A DNA stretch of 64,000 bases from Nymphaea colorata (GCF_008831285.2 NC_045141.1:27579315-27643314); one strand, 5' to 3'; positions 11,990 through 24,588 are shown, counted from the stretch's first letter. The notes: generated from the letters alone by a model not told the origin. Numbers and translations: made by a program.

Positions 11990-13055
11990 TCAGCTTATAA
12001 TATGAAATGAAATTGGGCAACGTTTTGTAAACCAGTATTCAGAAAATCTTACTTTCCTGCAAACTTGGAATTCTGATTTGATATCTTGCCAAGGAATTCG
12101 CCTTCTACTGAATTCACCAATCTCCAAACTGATTTGCTGTTTTCCATTGAATTATGATATGCATGTAGCTTTCCCGACCAGATTTATTTTCCATTGAATT
12201 ATGATATGCATGTAGCTTTCCCGACCAGATTTACATAAACTGCATCTAGTTGCTATTTGAACCCCCTCTTCTCTGTAAATGATCAAGGGTTGGCAGCTTG
12301 TTTTCACATGCCAAGAAGCAAACCAGTTGGCTCTGCTCGGTGAGAATTGCCATAACTATCTGCTTTTCATATCTCAAACCCTTCTTCTTTGCCTAATTTC
12401 TTCTCTGATTTCACCAACTTTTATCTCATTTTGACCTTCCTAATTCCTACCCCTCCATTGAAAGACATTTTATTAAAGTCTAAGGAGAGATTATTAATTC
12501 TGTTCATTCCTTCAGGAACAAGTCTACCAAAGTTTTGAATTTGAACCTTTGCCTGAAAAATGTAAAGTGTAAGGAATTTTTGGATCTTCCAGTAGTCTTC
12601 ACCTTTTATTTCTGACAATAGATAGTAGACATCCATTTATCTACCCAAAATCTACATCGAAGCCCATCGCCAATTTGATAGACAACTCTGTCTTCCACCG
12701 TGGCCCAACCCCAGCCAGGGCTTGTCTATCCCCATGATCCTTTCCAGGGTTTAAGAAGGTTCCATAAGCTGGTCGTTGGCCTAAGATACCTACTCTGCAG
12801 CCATTTCCACAGTGTGCCATTCTTATTGACTAAGTTACAGATTCTACTAGCCATAAATCCTTATTCACATCTACAAGGGGAGTCAAACCAATACCTCCTT
12901 CAGTCTTGGGTTTGCAAGCAGACTTCCAGCTTATAAGATAAAATTTTCTCTTCCCATGTCGATCATCTGCCAACAAAAGTCATTCATTGCCCTTTCAAGC
13001 TTTGTAAAATTTCCACATTTGCTTTGTGCTATTTTCCCAACATTTCACATGACAA
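11990..13055 (-). mobile_element. LINE retrotransposon relic (3' end of reverse transcriptase and zf-RVT)
   Basis: On the minus strand the order matches the C-terminal part of a plant LINE ORF2. GRENFIL, a stop-disrupted AGSLLANPRLKEVLV (about 12,960-12,880) corresponds to the xxLVxWxxVCxPKxxGGLG block. LPTLDHLQRRGVQIATRCSL with CKSGRESYMHIIIQ (about 12,300-12,190) corresponds to the zinc-finger zf-RVT block with its CxLC. RRRIPWQDIKSEFQVCRK and WFTKRC (about 12,110-12,010) correspond to the terminal helical block. Frames change repeatedly and stops are present. A 47-bp exact tandem duplication interrupts the zf-RVT part. A better-preserved relative lies at 21,773-22,260. Confidence 0.65.
12140..12233. 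repeat. exact 47-bp tandem duplication
   Basis: The unit, starting TTTTCCATTGAATTATGATA, is repeated head to tail without a mismatch at 12,140-12,186 and 12,187-12,233. The lack of divergence implies a recent event. It falls in the LINE relic. Confidence 0.95.
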
Positions 13056-13566
13056 ACATGCAGCCTCCATGCGGTGGATTCACATCCAAACACTTCAAGA
13101 TGCTACTAGATTATCTTGCAAAATAAACAAGTCGAGTCGATTATATTTCTCATCTATACTTGGAAGCAATTTGGGGTTTCATCAACAAAAAATCAGATCC
13201 GAGCCTGAGCAAAAAACATCTGAACTTACATAGGAACAACCTACTTAAAGGATTCCTACCTACCCAATCGCATAGGTTTACCTGGGTTACAATGTCATAC
13301 TGATTAAGCAAACGACCCTGCCACACACAAATTTCACAAACAAGCACCTGGAATGAACTCTCTCTCTCTTTCTCTCTCTCTCTGTCCGTGTAAATGGCAT
13401 TACAAGTACTGTATATGCTCTACATAAGACTAATCACAAGCCAGATGATGGTGAACTCTATACTTTGACTGAAATATGTACACTGCTAAGCTATCCTTAG
13501 TGCTTAAGAAACATAAGAGTACAATAATCAACCAAGCCAGCTATATGCTTAAGCAACCTCTGGTCC
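13056..13566. other. 3' flank of the RING-CH gene
   Basis: This stretch includes a CT-rich microsatellite at 13,359-13,383 and presumably the 3' UTR of the minus-strand RING-CH gene. No separate gene is seen. Confidence 0.4.
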
Positions 13567-15961
13567 TTATATGTCAGTGAAGGCATACTCTTGAGAATGT
13601 GCTCCTGATGATTGCCCGGGTTGTGAGTGTACATGCTGAGGGTTGTCATGATACTCCAACCAAGCAAGCCTCCCCTGTCTACCCCACCGGTTGAGTGCCA
13701 CAATTAGAGAACTGCCACATGCTACAGTTCCAAATCCAACCATAGAAGAAAGTAGGATGGATAGAACGATCTGAACATGAATCTGCAGTTTGGCAAACTA
13801 AAAGTCAATTTAAAGCTCAAACAGTGGAAATCATTTCATTCATGAAGCGTATGACATAGGAACGACATGGTTACTTAAAAGTTAAAAATGAACTTACCAG
13901 GGAATGGAAGAGGTAAGCGTAAAGCACCACTAACAAAAATTGAATAGTTGCATATATCCAGGCATGCCTTTTCCTAACTAAACAAGCAAAACAAGGATTA
14001 TTTCAAAGTCAAGTGATTTGAAAGCTCAACCACAATAGCAAATTACAATTGTGCAAATCGAATTACGTCTTTAAATGAGGGGATTTTCCTGGCTGCACCT
14101 ACTTTGGATGGGCCCAAGGTGCACAAAAGCACAAAAAAGAAATTGTTAGATGAGAGCCTAAGTAGGATTTTGAAAATGAAAAGCAGAACTTCTTTTCACA
14201 TGTTTTGAACAAATAGGACATCCAGCTTCGCTCCAAAGGAGCCAAACAAAATATTACAACTTTTCAGAAACTTTCTGATTTTTTCCTCCCTTTGTTTACT
14301 CGAGGTGCACATGTCCACTCAATGTCTTGGATGCTAAAAAAACTTTCGCAGCGCCCAGAAAACAACGTATTGGAAGGTGTAGAGTCTTACCCATTGTAGA
14401 TGCTGTTGTGGAAGCCAGAAGACCCAAGACACATGAAAATGGCAAGGACACAGCAAGCGAACCAGTTCTCATCTCCCCAACCTGTTCAAAAATTGGAAAT
14501 AAGAACACCTGAAAGTGGTGAATAATTGGAACCAAATGATTTAACTTACCAGAAACAGCTCGAGAAAGCAAAAATAAGCAAGGATGCTAATAATGATCAG
14601 AATGGGCATGTCTTGACATAGCCTGTCCATATACAAAGCAAAACAAGAACCACACAGGTCAGAATCAAGGAAAAAGGGAAAATAGAAGGAAGAAGACATC
14701 ATGGCATAAAGAGGTACATGATGCTGAGACCTTTTCAATAGTGAAACAACAAGAGCAACATACCTTCAGGAAGAACATAGAAATAATGCTGCCAATAGTG
14801 CAAAATATGTAGTTTGAAATACAGCCAGAAGGCCTTTCTTCTCTATCAAAAGTATCATGATGATGAAACCTAATAGGGGTTAATAGAGATGAGGGAGAAG
14901 AGGCAAACAAGATAGTATGTAATGAAACATCATAGCATGTAATGAAACATCTTCAGCACTTGGAAGAACCAGGTTTCACCTAATTTTCAAGTTAAATGAA
15001 TTAAAACTGACAAAAAATGCAGTATTTGAATTATTTCAGCTTAAAACAGAAACTCAAAAGGCTGCCTGAAATTTCACAATAGAATCCAGCTCAGAAAATG
15101 ATTGCTTGTGAAACTAGGAAGCCTCAACAAAAGCCTACTTGAGTTAATAGTGCACACATAAATGCACTAATGCAAACAAGATAGCATGAAACAAAACATC
15201 TTCTGCATTTGGAAGAACCAGATTTCACCTAATTTTCAAGTGAAATGGATCAAAACTGACAAAACATGCAGTATTTGAATGGTTTCAGCTTAGAACAGAA
15301 ACTCAATGGGCTGCCTGAAACTTCACAATAAAATCCAGTTCAGAAAATTATTGCTGGTGAAACTAGGAAACCTCAACAAAGCCTACTTGAGTTAATAGTG
15401 CACAATAGTGCACACATAAATGCACCAAGTATGAAAAGAGGCATGTTCATTAACCTGGTGACAAGACATTAACCAGTTCAGAACATGCAAAGGACTGCAA
15501 GGATACCATCTGAAGCAATCCCCTTGTACATGATCATTGATAAGCCAGAAAATACTTGTAAGATGCAATATGTTATACTCAAGCATAATATATTCCAGCT
15601 TCAATAAAGCTTATGGAAGAGAAACTGTTTTTGGCACCTTCATGGAATGGTGAATGCAAATTAATGCTCATAAAAAAGAAACTCAATTAGTGTCCTAGAA
15701 AATACAATGAAGATTACATACACCAACAACCCTTTGGCAATTTCTCATCAAGTTCTTCCCAAGAGTTTTCCAAAATATGATTCTTCATAGAAAAAGTCAG
15801 AAGTTTAAAGATTGAAAAAATGTAAAACAATTCAAGAAAGATATAAAATAAAAGGTTCCTCGGGATTTTCCTGTAAAAATAATGAAGAAATCACTAGAAT
15901 TGTTTTAGAATGTTAAACGTGTGTGTGTGTATGCGCATGCGCGCGTGCGCGCGCGCGCACG

Positions 15962-16010
<49 letters not shown>

Positions 16011-18746
16011 ATTCAAATTTCTTATGAAATTTTGCTATTAATGTCAGCTTCAAAATTGGTAATATAGATTATATTTTCAAAGTCAAAATATCAGTAACGT
16101 TGGTGACTACAATAAAAGGACAGTCTGCATGATGCATTTTGATTAGTGAGCCCCCAAAAATGTGCATGATTGTGATCCATCACAAGGACAAACAAACTTC
16201 AGTGAGTTCAAGTTCTGATCTGATTTGCGCCTGGTGGAAAATAACAGGTATCATCCGGGGGACAGGGTCCATCAACCTAATAACAAAGGCACTATCAGCT
16301 CACATTGAAACACCAATAGTCCAATACTCTTCATCAAATAGGCCACCACACCCTATTTAACTTGGTTGTGGATGTGTCTGGGTTTGCATGTCAATTTCTT
16401 ATGTTATACTTACATAAACATCCTTTCACAGACATGCACACATACACACCCTTGTTGCAACCACACCCACATTCTCGTGACATTATCTATTCTTGAGTTA
16501 AAACTCCGCACACTACCAATGCTGAGAACAAGGCACACCTACGCTCCTGTGACATAGCTTATTCGTTTTGAGTGAAAATTCTGTACACTACCATTCCCAG
16601 AACAAGCCAGTGTGGAGACTGGATGGTCGCCATAGTTAGATTCTAAATGGGACTTAAAAGTGTGAACTGCATCAGTGCCTACCATGTAAGGCATCAAGCA
16701 TTAATTGTGCTGACAGTAGAAATTTTGACATGGACATTAATGTCCCAACGTCTTTTCAACTAGGATTTTATTGTTAGTTGTGTAAAATACTTCCCAAATA
16801 AACATCCATACTGTCCTCATGTGAATTGACAAGCATCATATGGCCATAACAAAAATGTTGTTTATTTAGCACAGAGCATAGTGCATACGAAGAAAGTCTC
16901 TCCATGTTGGATGAATGGCATCAAGATTTGTCAATGCAAGTGCTGAAAATGGACAAATGAATATGCAAACTCGAACTGATGTAGGTTGCATGATGAAACT
17001 AGAAAAGGAAAAAAACGAAAGATAAAAGTAAAACCAACTAAAACAGGCATTTGGGGGGTAAGAACATGAATATGCAAACTATGATATTTCTAAAGTTGAG
17101 CTCTCTGAGTCTTGCAGACAAGATAACTGATACATGCCTGTAGTGTGGTTCACGTCGCTGAGGTCTATAACGTCTCTGCCTATTCACATTATCAATGTTT
17201 TGAATTCTCTGTAAAGTAACAGGAAGATTTTGAACCTCCTGCTTACAAACTTCACAGTTTTTATTTCCTTTGATGGTAAACCATTTTATGGCACACTCTT
17301 GATGGGCCAGTGAAAGCGCTCCTTTGCAGCCACACTCCAACTTTAAAGTCTCACCACCTTCATCTAGTTCAATCAAACATATTCTGCATACAGCTTCTTC
17401 TTCAGATATATCTTCACCTTTCTCCTTGGCATCTAAAACACATGAAGCATCATAATTAAAAGAAAAATCAATAACTAATGGATGAGTACACAAAAGAACT
17501 AGAAAACTAAATAATTTTCAGTAGATTGAAGTATATAGTAGTTGAATGAGTAGCACATAAATATGTGGAGATACCAGCATCTTCTACGCATGTAGAACTT
17601 GGGGTGACATGATCTGATGCAGCAATAAGAGGACTACTAGGAATTACACGAAAGAAACCTCCTAAGGTTTCCGTCCGTCTCAAGCTTTTGGGTCTGGCGT
17701 TCAAAGGAACAGATAGAGAACGGCACATGTGCTTCACAACTGATTTCTGCCAAGGGAAAAACAGGTATGAGTCTTCGTCACCCTGACAATCTTCTACTCA
17801 AAATGATTGCCTTGTATGTATGTGCAGACACATGCAAATGTAACCCCAAATTTTCTGTGCGTTTTGAGTTTATAACACAAGCCTTACTATTTCTAACCTC
17901 CACAACTGATTTTCAACATTCTTTTTGAGTTGAAAGCAGTTCAGGACATAGGCAAGAAATCACACAGATGCTGAATGCTAACTACCAATTTTTTGATGGA
18001 GATTCGTGCATTTGAGCTACTTCAATGCTTTCATATTAAAAAACATGAAATACTTACAACTGATACAGATGGATCATACGTGTTCTGCTCATTGGTTGTA
18101 GCCTCAGCAGTATAATTAGCAACTGGTAACGATGATGTTCTTCTCATCGAAGGATGCACCAATGCTTTTGACAAAGAAAATGATCTTATAATGGGAATCT
18201 TCCCCCGTTGGCCGTTCGATGATTCCCCAGTACATAAAATAGCAGTTTTTTCACCATCCGAAGATTTTATTTTACTTTTGAAGCTTGGCCATTGAAGTAG
18301 ACTCCTGATAGAGGATCTCCCTCTGGTTGTAGATGGGCTCTGTAAAACATTTCCCCTCACAGATGTAGGACTGGCGGGAGGCACGCCCAATCTTACAAAA
18401 GGCAATGCTAAGTCGCCCAATGATTTGGACGGTACATCTGACTGGTCTGATTGTCTCCGATGCTTAAAGGAACCAGCTTGCGCAGCTATTTTGTTTGATT
18501 CAACCCCCTAGAAAGCATAGAACAGGTTAATGGTCCTAAGCTAACCAGAGCATGCATTTCACTAGGTAAAGTTCCAAACACAAGCTATTTTTTTGGTGAA
18601 GTCAACAAAGGCATTAGCACACATAGACACACGCACACACGGAGACTAGAAACAGAGAGAGAGAGAGACAGAGAGGGAGAGTTGGAACATCTGTTTGATA
18701 CCTTTTTCAAATCCATGAAGTGGTAGATGTGCGTATTGTTGCTCAT
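13567..18746 (-). CDS. RING-CH (RINGv) membrane E3 ubiquitin ligase
   Basis: Eight exons join in frame: 18746-18702, 18507-18058, 17746-17575, 17432-17138, 14622-14550, 14481-14391, 13977-13898 and 13782-13567 (1,422 nt, 473 aa). Residues 1-220 are a Ser/Arg-rich, probably disordered region. The RING-CH domain has a complete C4HC3 ligand set at C238, C241, C256, C258, H266, C269, C282 and C285 (VCRICLIELDEGG and NKNCEVCKQEV). It is followed by LPVTLQRIQN, typical of plant RINGv proteins. Four hydrophobic segments follow, including ILIIISILAYFCFLELF, SLAVSLPFSCVLGLLAS, ATIQFLLVVLYAYLF and QIVLSILLSSMVGFG. Such proteins pass ubiquitin from an E2 to substrates at endomembranes; the substrate here is unknown. 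The 2.5-kb intron after exon 4 appears to use a GC donor (CAG|GCATGT), because the GT six bases away breaks the frame. That intron also carries microsatellites and a tandem duplication. Confidence 0.87.
14905..15430. repeat. tandem duplication, about 250 bp x 2, in a RING-CH gene intron
   Basis: Copy 1 (about 14,925-15,180) and copy 2 (about 15,181-15,428) share the blocks TTGGAAGAACCAG, TTTCACCTAATTTTCAAGT, AAACTGACAAAA, GGCTGCCTGAAA, GCCTACTTGAGTTAATAGTG and CACACATAAATGCAC in the same order with roughly 10-15 percent divergence. It lies in the intron between exons 4 and 5. Confidence 0.85.
15919..16006. repeat. compound microsatellite (GT)n-(GC)n-(GA)n
   Basis: A GT run passes into an alternating purine-pyrimidine GC-rich block (TGCGCATGCGCGCGTGCGCG and on) and then into about 20 GA units. 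The alternating 40-bp part has Z-DNA-forming character. It lies within the large RING-CH intron. Confidence 0.9.
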
Positions 18747-21700
18747 TACCTATAAAACATGCTTTTGATTAACCACTGACCGTTTCTCTTTATTCTGATC
18801 TCCGAGGGCAACATAGATGTGCTTATCATTGAGTTATTTTAAAAAAAGGCCGAATATTTTAACATAACTTTTCGAGGATATTTGATCTTTATAGTATATA
18901 TAGCGGACATCATGATTAACTCTAATTACATATAGAGGCTTGCTATGCATAAAATAAGTTTGCATTGTCAAGGAGTTGGAAAGGCAGAGAGGTGCCACAA
19001 TGAAGTGGTCGTCAGGCTTTATTTAGTGAATATTCAATCCGAAATATTCTTCGAGGTAAGGAAAAAACAACTCAACATTGTAAAGACAACCAAAGAAACA
19101 TTTGAACACCTAGCCAATCATTCGATTGCTGATCTTGAATTATCTTGATTGGATAGTATCCTTCATGCTTGGACACATGCACGAGGACACACGGACATGG
19201 ACGTACAAGCATACACACGAGAAAACGTGAGAATGGGAATCATGGAGTGAAAAGGACATGGGAATGGGAACCATCGAGTCAAAAGAAAGTTAAGAATCTA
19301 AAAGGCTACAACTAATGATGGCCAAACAGCTTTGGCTTACCAATGACCAAGCAGGTTTTACATCTCCTACTTTAGCACATTTAGATTCAATAAGACTGGA
19401 ACTCCACGGTCATAAAGCTTTAAAGTTTAAAATGCGAAATTCAGACATGTTGTTCGACACTAATTGTAACTTTCACGAAATCGAGTTTAGACATTACATT
19501 CACCTAAATGATATCTTCATTTCTAAGCAACATTTTGGCGAAATCTTCACTCGTCAAAGTAAATTTTTCCTTTTAATTGGACCTTATGTCAATTTTTCCT
19601 TTTAATTGGACTTTATGTTGCACACCCCCATGAATGGAAGCGTGCACCAGGTTCATAAATGCTGAGAGTGAGAGAAATATGTGGAATGCTGCAAAAATCA
19701 GTTTGGACATCAAAACCTGCTCTATCGCTGGCCGACGGCTTACATCGGGCCGTATCGGCCACAATATACGGCCGATACAGGCCTTAATCATTTTTTTACT
19801 TTTTCCGAATCCGACGGAACCATGCACCGACATTAAAAGCACAGAGATATGGAGCATAATATTGATACCAAAACTAAGTTCAAAAGGGCACTTCGCAGTT
19901 TGTATGCATAAATCGCCCACGACAGCGGAGACGGGAAAAATTATAAATTTTAGGGAGGATTTATTCGCGTTTCAACAGATTTTACTGGTGATATAAGAGT
20001 TTTTTGGAAAAATCAAAGAACTTTTAAACTTTTCAAAAATATAGTGACGACGAAGCAGGAGCATGAGAACAAAATACAAGAGGCAGTAAAGTTACGGTTT
20101 TTTTTTAGATGTTCTAATAATTCCCAAAGCCATAAGGGCGACTCATCCCTTTGCTGGAGGGAAGAGGGGCGGGGGGGTGGAGAGAGAGAGAGAGAGAGAC
20201 CTGCTGAGGAGCCGGAAGCGGCGGGAGGATTGGGTTGACGGAACTTTCTTCGTCGGTGCCCTCTATAAGTATTTCGCTGACCATCGCCATCTCTTCTTTT
20301 TCGTCCTCTTTCTAATTTCTGGTATTATGGTTGCGCACGCTCACAATAGGCAGGCGCTCAGTAGGGTAAAAAAACCTTTCGGAAGCCGAAAACCGAACCA
20401 CTAGAACATATGGACGGTAAGGGGAATGCCGAAAAACAAGAAGCCTCTTGCAGAATAATCTAAGCAGAAGCCATTTTACAGGTTTCTGGAAGACCGTAAG
20501 GAATCCAACATCTGCACGTAGTAACGGCTCTTGGCCTTTTGGCTGCTCAACTCTGAGGGGAGTAAGAGGAGGACTCGGCAGTTGGTGGACAAGGGCGGTA
20601 TTCTGCGCTTAGGCCTACTCTTACTCACTCAGCGCAGCGCTCAAATAAGAAATGCTGAGATGGGCTTCGCCTGAACGACCCTGCGGCCCAATCCGCCGAG
20701 ATCACCCATCTTCCATGAAGCTTCCTCCGCCATTGCCACGACAGAAGAGTTTCGTTCCCGCGGTTGCTTCCACTTTCGTGTGCTTGGGAAGGCGAATACC
20801 GGATGCCATAGTTGGTCTTCAAACTTGGGCCCCTTCCCCTCAGATAGTTGCCGCCAGGACGTGACACAGCAAAGCTCATGAGCGTACGTCTTATTCATTT
20901 GGTGCAACGGATCGCTTACTTCTTTGCGCACACTTGGAAAATATTTTAGTAACTTAACCGCGTGTCCTCTTAGGGTTGACTAAACTTTTTAACTGAGACG
21001 TAACAGTCGAAAGAAACTTCTCGCCGGCTTCTTCTTATCCTTGTGTATTGGTTCTTTGAACCACCAGTAACGGATGATGACGTTACTTAAAATATATTGG
21101 TTACTGTTAAAATTAAAAAAAAATACACTTTTTTTCCCAGCTTACTTTTTTTTAATAGTTAAAAAAATCCATCCCTCACCTTTTATAAACTGTCAAATGA
21201 AAGCATAAAGTCCACAATCTTTTTCAACGTTATTTTCTATCACTGAATTGAATTTTTATCGTTTTAGTTTACTTGTTTTCTCTAGTCAAGAAAAATTACT
21301 TTAAACCTTCGGTTCAGAAGCAGTTTCTCAATTGACATGCAAAAAAAAAAAAGTGTTCAAATGCCTTAAGTGACTTAAAATACCAACTCTAAAGAACACA
21401 TACACTGATACAAGTGGTAATTAAAAGGGAAGTTAAAATGTCCCTCCTAATATGGAATAGTTTGAAGATATCTTCTCTGTTGACCACCCGCCACAGTGCC
21501 CCCTCGTTGTGAAGGAGGTGAAAGTGCAATACGTGCGGAAGTTGTCAACGATGAATAGCTACTTAAAATACAAACAACGAATCTACCCACCTAAAGTTTT
21601 TTATTAATAGAAAAATTCCATCGGACCTCATATTTGGATAGAAAATACAATATAAAAAGGTATTTGCCGTTGGGTTTGCATTTGACTTGAAAGACAAATG

Positions 21701-21770
21701 ACTCATCCGAAGATGTAAGAAGCGCAAAGCCTTATAAATAGGCATGACGGTGGAGAGGAGATCTGCTTTT
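18747..21770. other. intergenic, no gene supported
   Basis: This is the presumed promoter side of the RING-CH gene followed by AT-rich DNA. Around 19,728-19,785 there is a cluster of short palindromic GC-rich words (GGCCGTATCGGCC, ACGGCCGATAC), a pattern seen in dispersed plant repeats. A (GA)n tract lies at 20,180-20,200. Near 20,521-20,545 a 15-base stretch resembles the 5' end of U2 snRNA, but the rest does not. Open frames at 20.6-20.9 kb on both strands overlap and show no domain. Confidence 0.4.
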
Positions 21771-21772
21771 AC

Positions 21773-22265
21773 TTGGCCAGTTGGCGGCTGCCCCTTTTGG
21801 ACCTTCACCAACAATATTTAAAAGGTATACTTTGCAAATGGCAGGAAGAGTCAAATATGCATCGCATAATGAGAAGTGAATACGCGGCTAAGGTGTGGAA
21901 TCGAATGGTTAGAAGGTTTGGCAAAAAGAGACTTCCCTGGATGAACATCAAGGGAGAGTTTAAAATTTGGAGAGAAAGTAAATTCAAGAATGCGTGGATA
22001 GCCAAACGTTGGAAAGTGATTTTCATATTGTCGTATGGAAATTGTGTGTGAGGGCTTGCATGGATGCTTTCAGTAGGATGCAAGTGGGTTTAGTTGATCT
22101 CTCTTTATTTCTTTGTGAGTGAAGGGTTTTATCTACTGCATATTTTTTGGTCAGAGGGAATTTTGCCCATGCTCTTTAGTTTTGTTGTTATAGTCTTGAT
22201 GCATCTCCTTACTTTCAGGTTGTGTTTGATTCCCTCCGATTTTATATCGGAGGGTTTTTCTACCT
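21773..22265 (+). mobile_element. LINE retrotransposon relic (zf-RVT C-terminal part)
   Basis: The plus strand reads CKWQEESNMHRIMRSEYAAK, VWNRMVRRFGKKRLPWMNIK and FKIWRESKFKNAWIAKRWKV before a stop. This is the pattern of the domain following plant LINE reverse transcriptases (CxxC..E..xxHL..C..A..VW, then a Trp-rich helical end). The PWxxIKxEF block is shared with the relic at 11,990-13,055. Upstream RT and endonuclease sequence is absent. Confidence 0.6.
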
Positions 22266-22299
22266 CAGATTAAGATAGCGAGGCCTGTTTGATGGTCTT

Positions 22300-23900
22300 T
22301 TCTGGATCTCGTGGGAGCTTAATGGTAAAGGATGATGCTTAAGGAGAGACTAGACTTGATTTCTTTACAAGTAGGTGCAAGAGATATTTAAAGAAGGAAA
22401 CAAGAGGTAACGTCTATATCCCATACAACTCACAGGTAAAAACTTGCTAAAGATAATGAAATAATTGTTATGGCTACACCTATAATTGAGGGATTTTCAA
22501 TCTATGGTAAGTAACCCCAATACTCCCCTCAAGTTGGTGCTCCTGGATCAAGGAGACCCAACTTGCGTCTTAACATTATAAATGAATCTTTAGCCAGTGC
22601 CTTTGTGAAGATCTCCGCAATTTGGTTTTCTGTTTTTACATATTTAGTAGTAATTTCCTTATTTTGAATTCTTTCTCAAACAACATGACAATCAATTTCG
22701 ATATGTTTGGTTCTCTCATCAAATACTGGTTTGGTCAAAATATTTATAGCCGCCTTGTTGTTACAAAATAGTTCCATGGGTTGATGGTGAATGATTCCAA
22801 GATCATTAAGAATGTATCTTATCCAAGTCATCTTGCATGTGGCCAATGCTATTGCTCTATATTCTGCTTCTGCTTAAGACCTTGAGGCTGTAGTTTGTTT
22901 CCTCACTTTCCATGATATTGGCTTTTCTCCCATGAAGATACAGAAACCTAAAGTCAATTTTTTTGTCATTGGCAAGATGCGCAATCTAAATCACAATAAG
23001 CTTTGATGGATATATCATTGTTGGATGATAGTAAGATCCTATGTCTTGCCGTGCATTTGATGTACCTCAAAATTCTAAAGGCTGCATCTAAATGAGTCAT
23101 CCTGGGTTGTGCCATAAATTGACTCAACGTGTGAACACTATGTAAAATATCTAGTCGAGTGATGGTGAGATAAACTAGCTATCCTACTAGTTTTCTGAAG
23201 AATATGGGATCTTTTATCCATTGACCCTTTTCATTATCAAACTTTAAATGTTGCTCCATTGGTATGTCATTTGGCTTGGCACCACTATATCTAGCTTCAT
23301 TGAGCATATCAATGGTGTATTTCTTTTGTGATAGAAAAAATCCTTTTTTGAATGGGCCACTTCAATGCTTAAAAAATATTTCAACTCTCCCAAATCTTTC
23401 AACTTGAATTTGGGGTTGATGACTGATTTCAACTTGTCAATAGCATTGGTGTTGTCTCTTGCAACGATTATATCATCCACATAAACTATGATGAAGATGT
23501 TGTCTTGTTTAGCAATATGTGAAAATAATGAATGATTTGCCTTTAATTGGGAGAAGCCGGTTGCGACTGTTTCAGTCCATCTAAGGACTTCTTTAGCCGA
23601 CATACCTTGTTCTCCCTTATCAGGTAAAGTCGAGAGGAAGAGACATGTAGACTTCTTCAATGAGATCATCTTGGAGAAATGCATTATTGATGTCGACTTG
23701 AAATAAATTTCACCCTTTGCAATAGACGAAAGACATGGCAATGGGAGAGAAAATTTTTTGTGTAGTCGATGCCTTGTAGTTGGGTTAACCTTGGCGACTA
23801 CGTGAGCTTTATAGCGTTCGATGGTGCCATCGACATTATATTTGATTTTATAAACTCAGCGGCAGCCAATGGGTTGTTTGGCTGGTAGAAGAGTGACGAT
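22300..23900 (-). mobile_element. Copia LTR-retrotransposon relic (RT, RNase H, polypurine tract, part of 3' LTR)
   Basis: Minus-strand peptides in Copia order are: IIVYVDDIIVARDN (the YVDD active site, about 23,490), FKLKDLGELKYFLSIEVA, RLDILHSVHTLSQFMAQP, HLDAAFRILRYIKCTAR, and, with frameshifts, remnants of the RNase H and KxLA end. A polypurine tract (TTGAGGGGAGTA) lies at about 22,520-22,535. It is followed on the minus strand by TATTGGGGTT, a degraded LTR start. The LTR remnant may reach about 22,300. Frameshifts and stops are frequent. Integrase and gag are missing, so the element is a 5'-truncated fossil. Confidence 0.75.
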
Positions 23901-24211
23901 GTCCCAAGTACAGATAAGAGAGGGATAATATGACTATAAGAGATTCGGTTAGTTGGGACATGTTAGGGAAATACACAAATTTTGGTTCAATGAGTACATA
24001 TAAGAGATGGATAATATTATCACTTTACAGGTGTTTATATTTACCACCGGCCAATCAGATTGCCAAGAGAAGAGTTAACAATAAATATATAGCGCAACCG
24101 AGAGGCCTCAGTCTAACAAAAAACATCATTAAGTGCTGACGAATTGAACATGTTGAGGACTTGTAAGTGTGAATTTTTATTAATAGTACAATGAACTTTG
24201 TATGTACAACA

Positions 24212-24376
24212 TTGCCTAAGTTAAATCATTTTGTCACACAAACTAGTATACAATAGGTGTTTATTTGTTTGTCCTCGTGGGTTGCACACTCTTATACATC
24301 ATCTAAGTTAAACCAGTGTCACACGAACTAGTATACAATAGGTTTCTATTTGTTTGTAATCGTGGGTTGCACAATC
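24212..24376. repeat. direct repeat, about 80 bp x 2
   Basis: Two copies share CTAAGTTAAA, GTCACAC(A/G)AACTAGTATACA, ATAGGT, TATTTGTTTGT and CGTGGGTTGCACA in order, at 24,212-24,292 and 24,302-24,376, with a few substitutions and a 5-bp indel. Confidence 0.85.
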
Positions 24377-24588
24377 CTATTAACAACATGGTGAATATGG
24401 ACAAGTGAATGTTACCGTCATACCTCAATTTGAGAATGTTAAACTTGTACTGAAGATCGTTGGAAATCTTTAAAATGGGTAGTTAAGTGGTTGGTTGTTT
24501 TGGTTCCTAGATTAGAGTGGAAGTTGTTGACCAAGGAGGGGGGGTGTTGGGTTTGTGTTCCGCCAAACAACAATCTTGAGTCCAAGGT

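Noticed and set aside
20521..20550. U2 snRNA-like 5' end (CTTGGCCTTTTGGCT)
   Set aside because: Only about 15 bases match. The branch-site recognition region, Sm site and length of U2 are absent.
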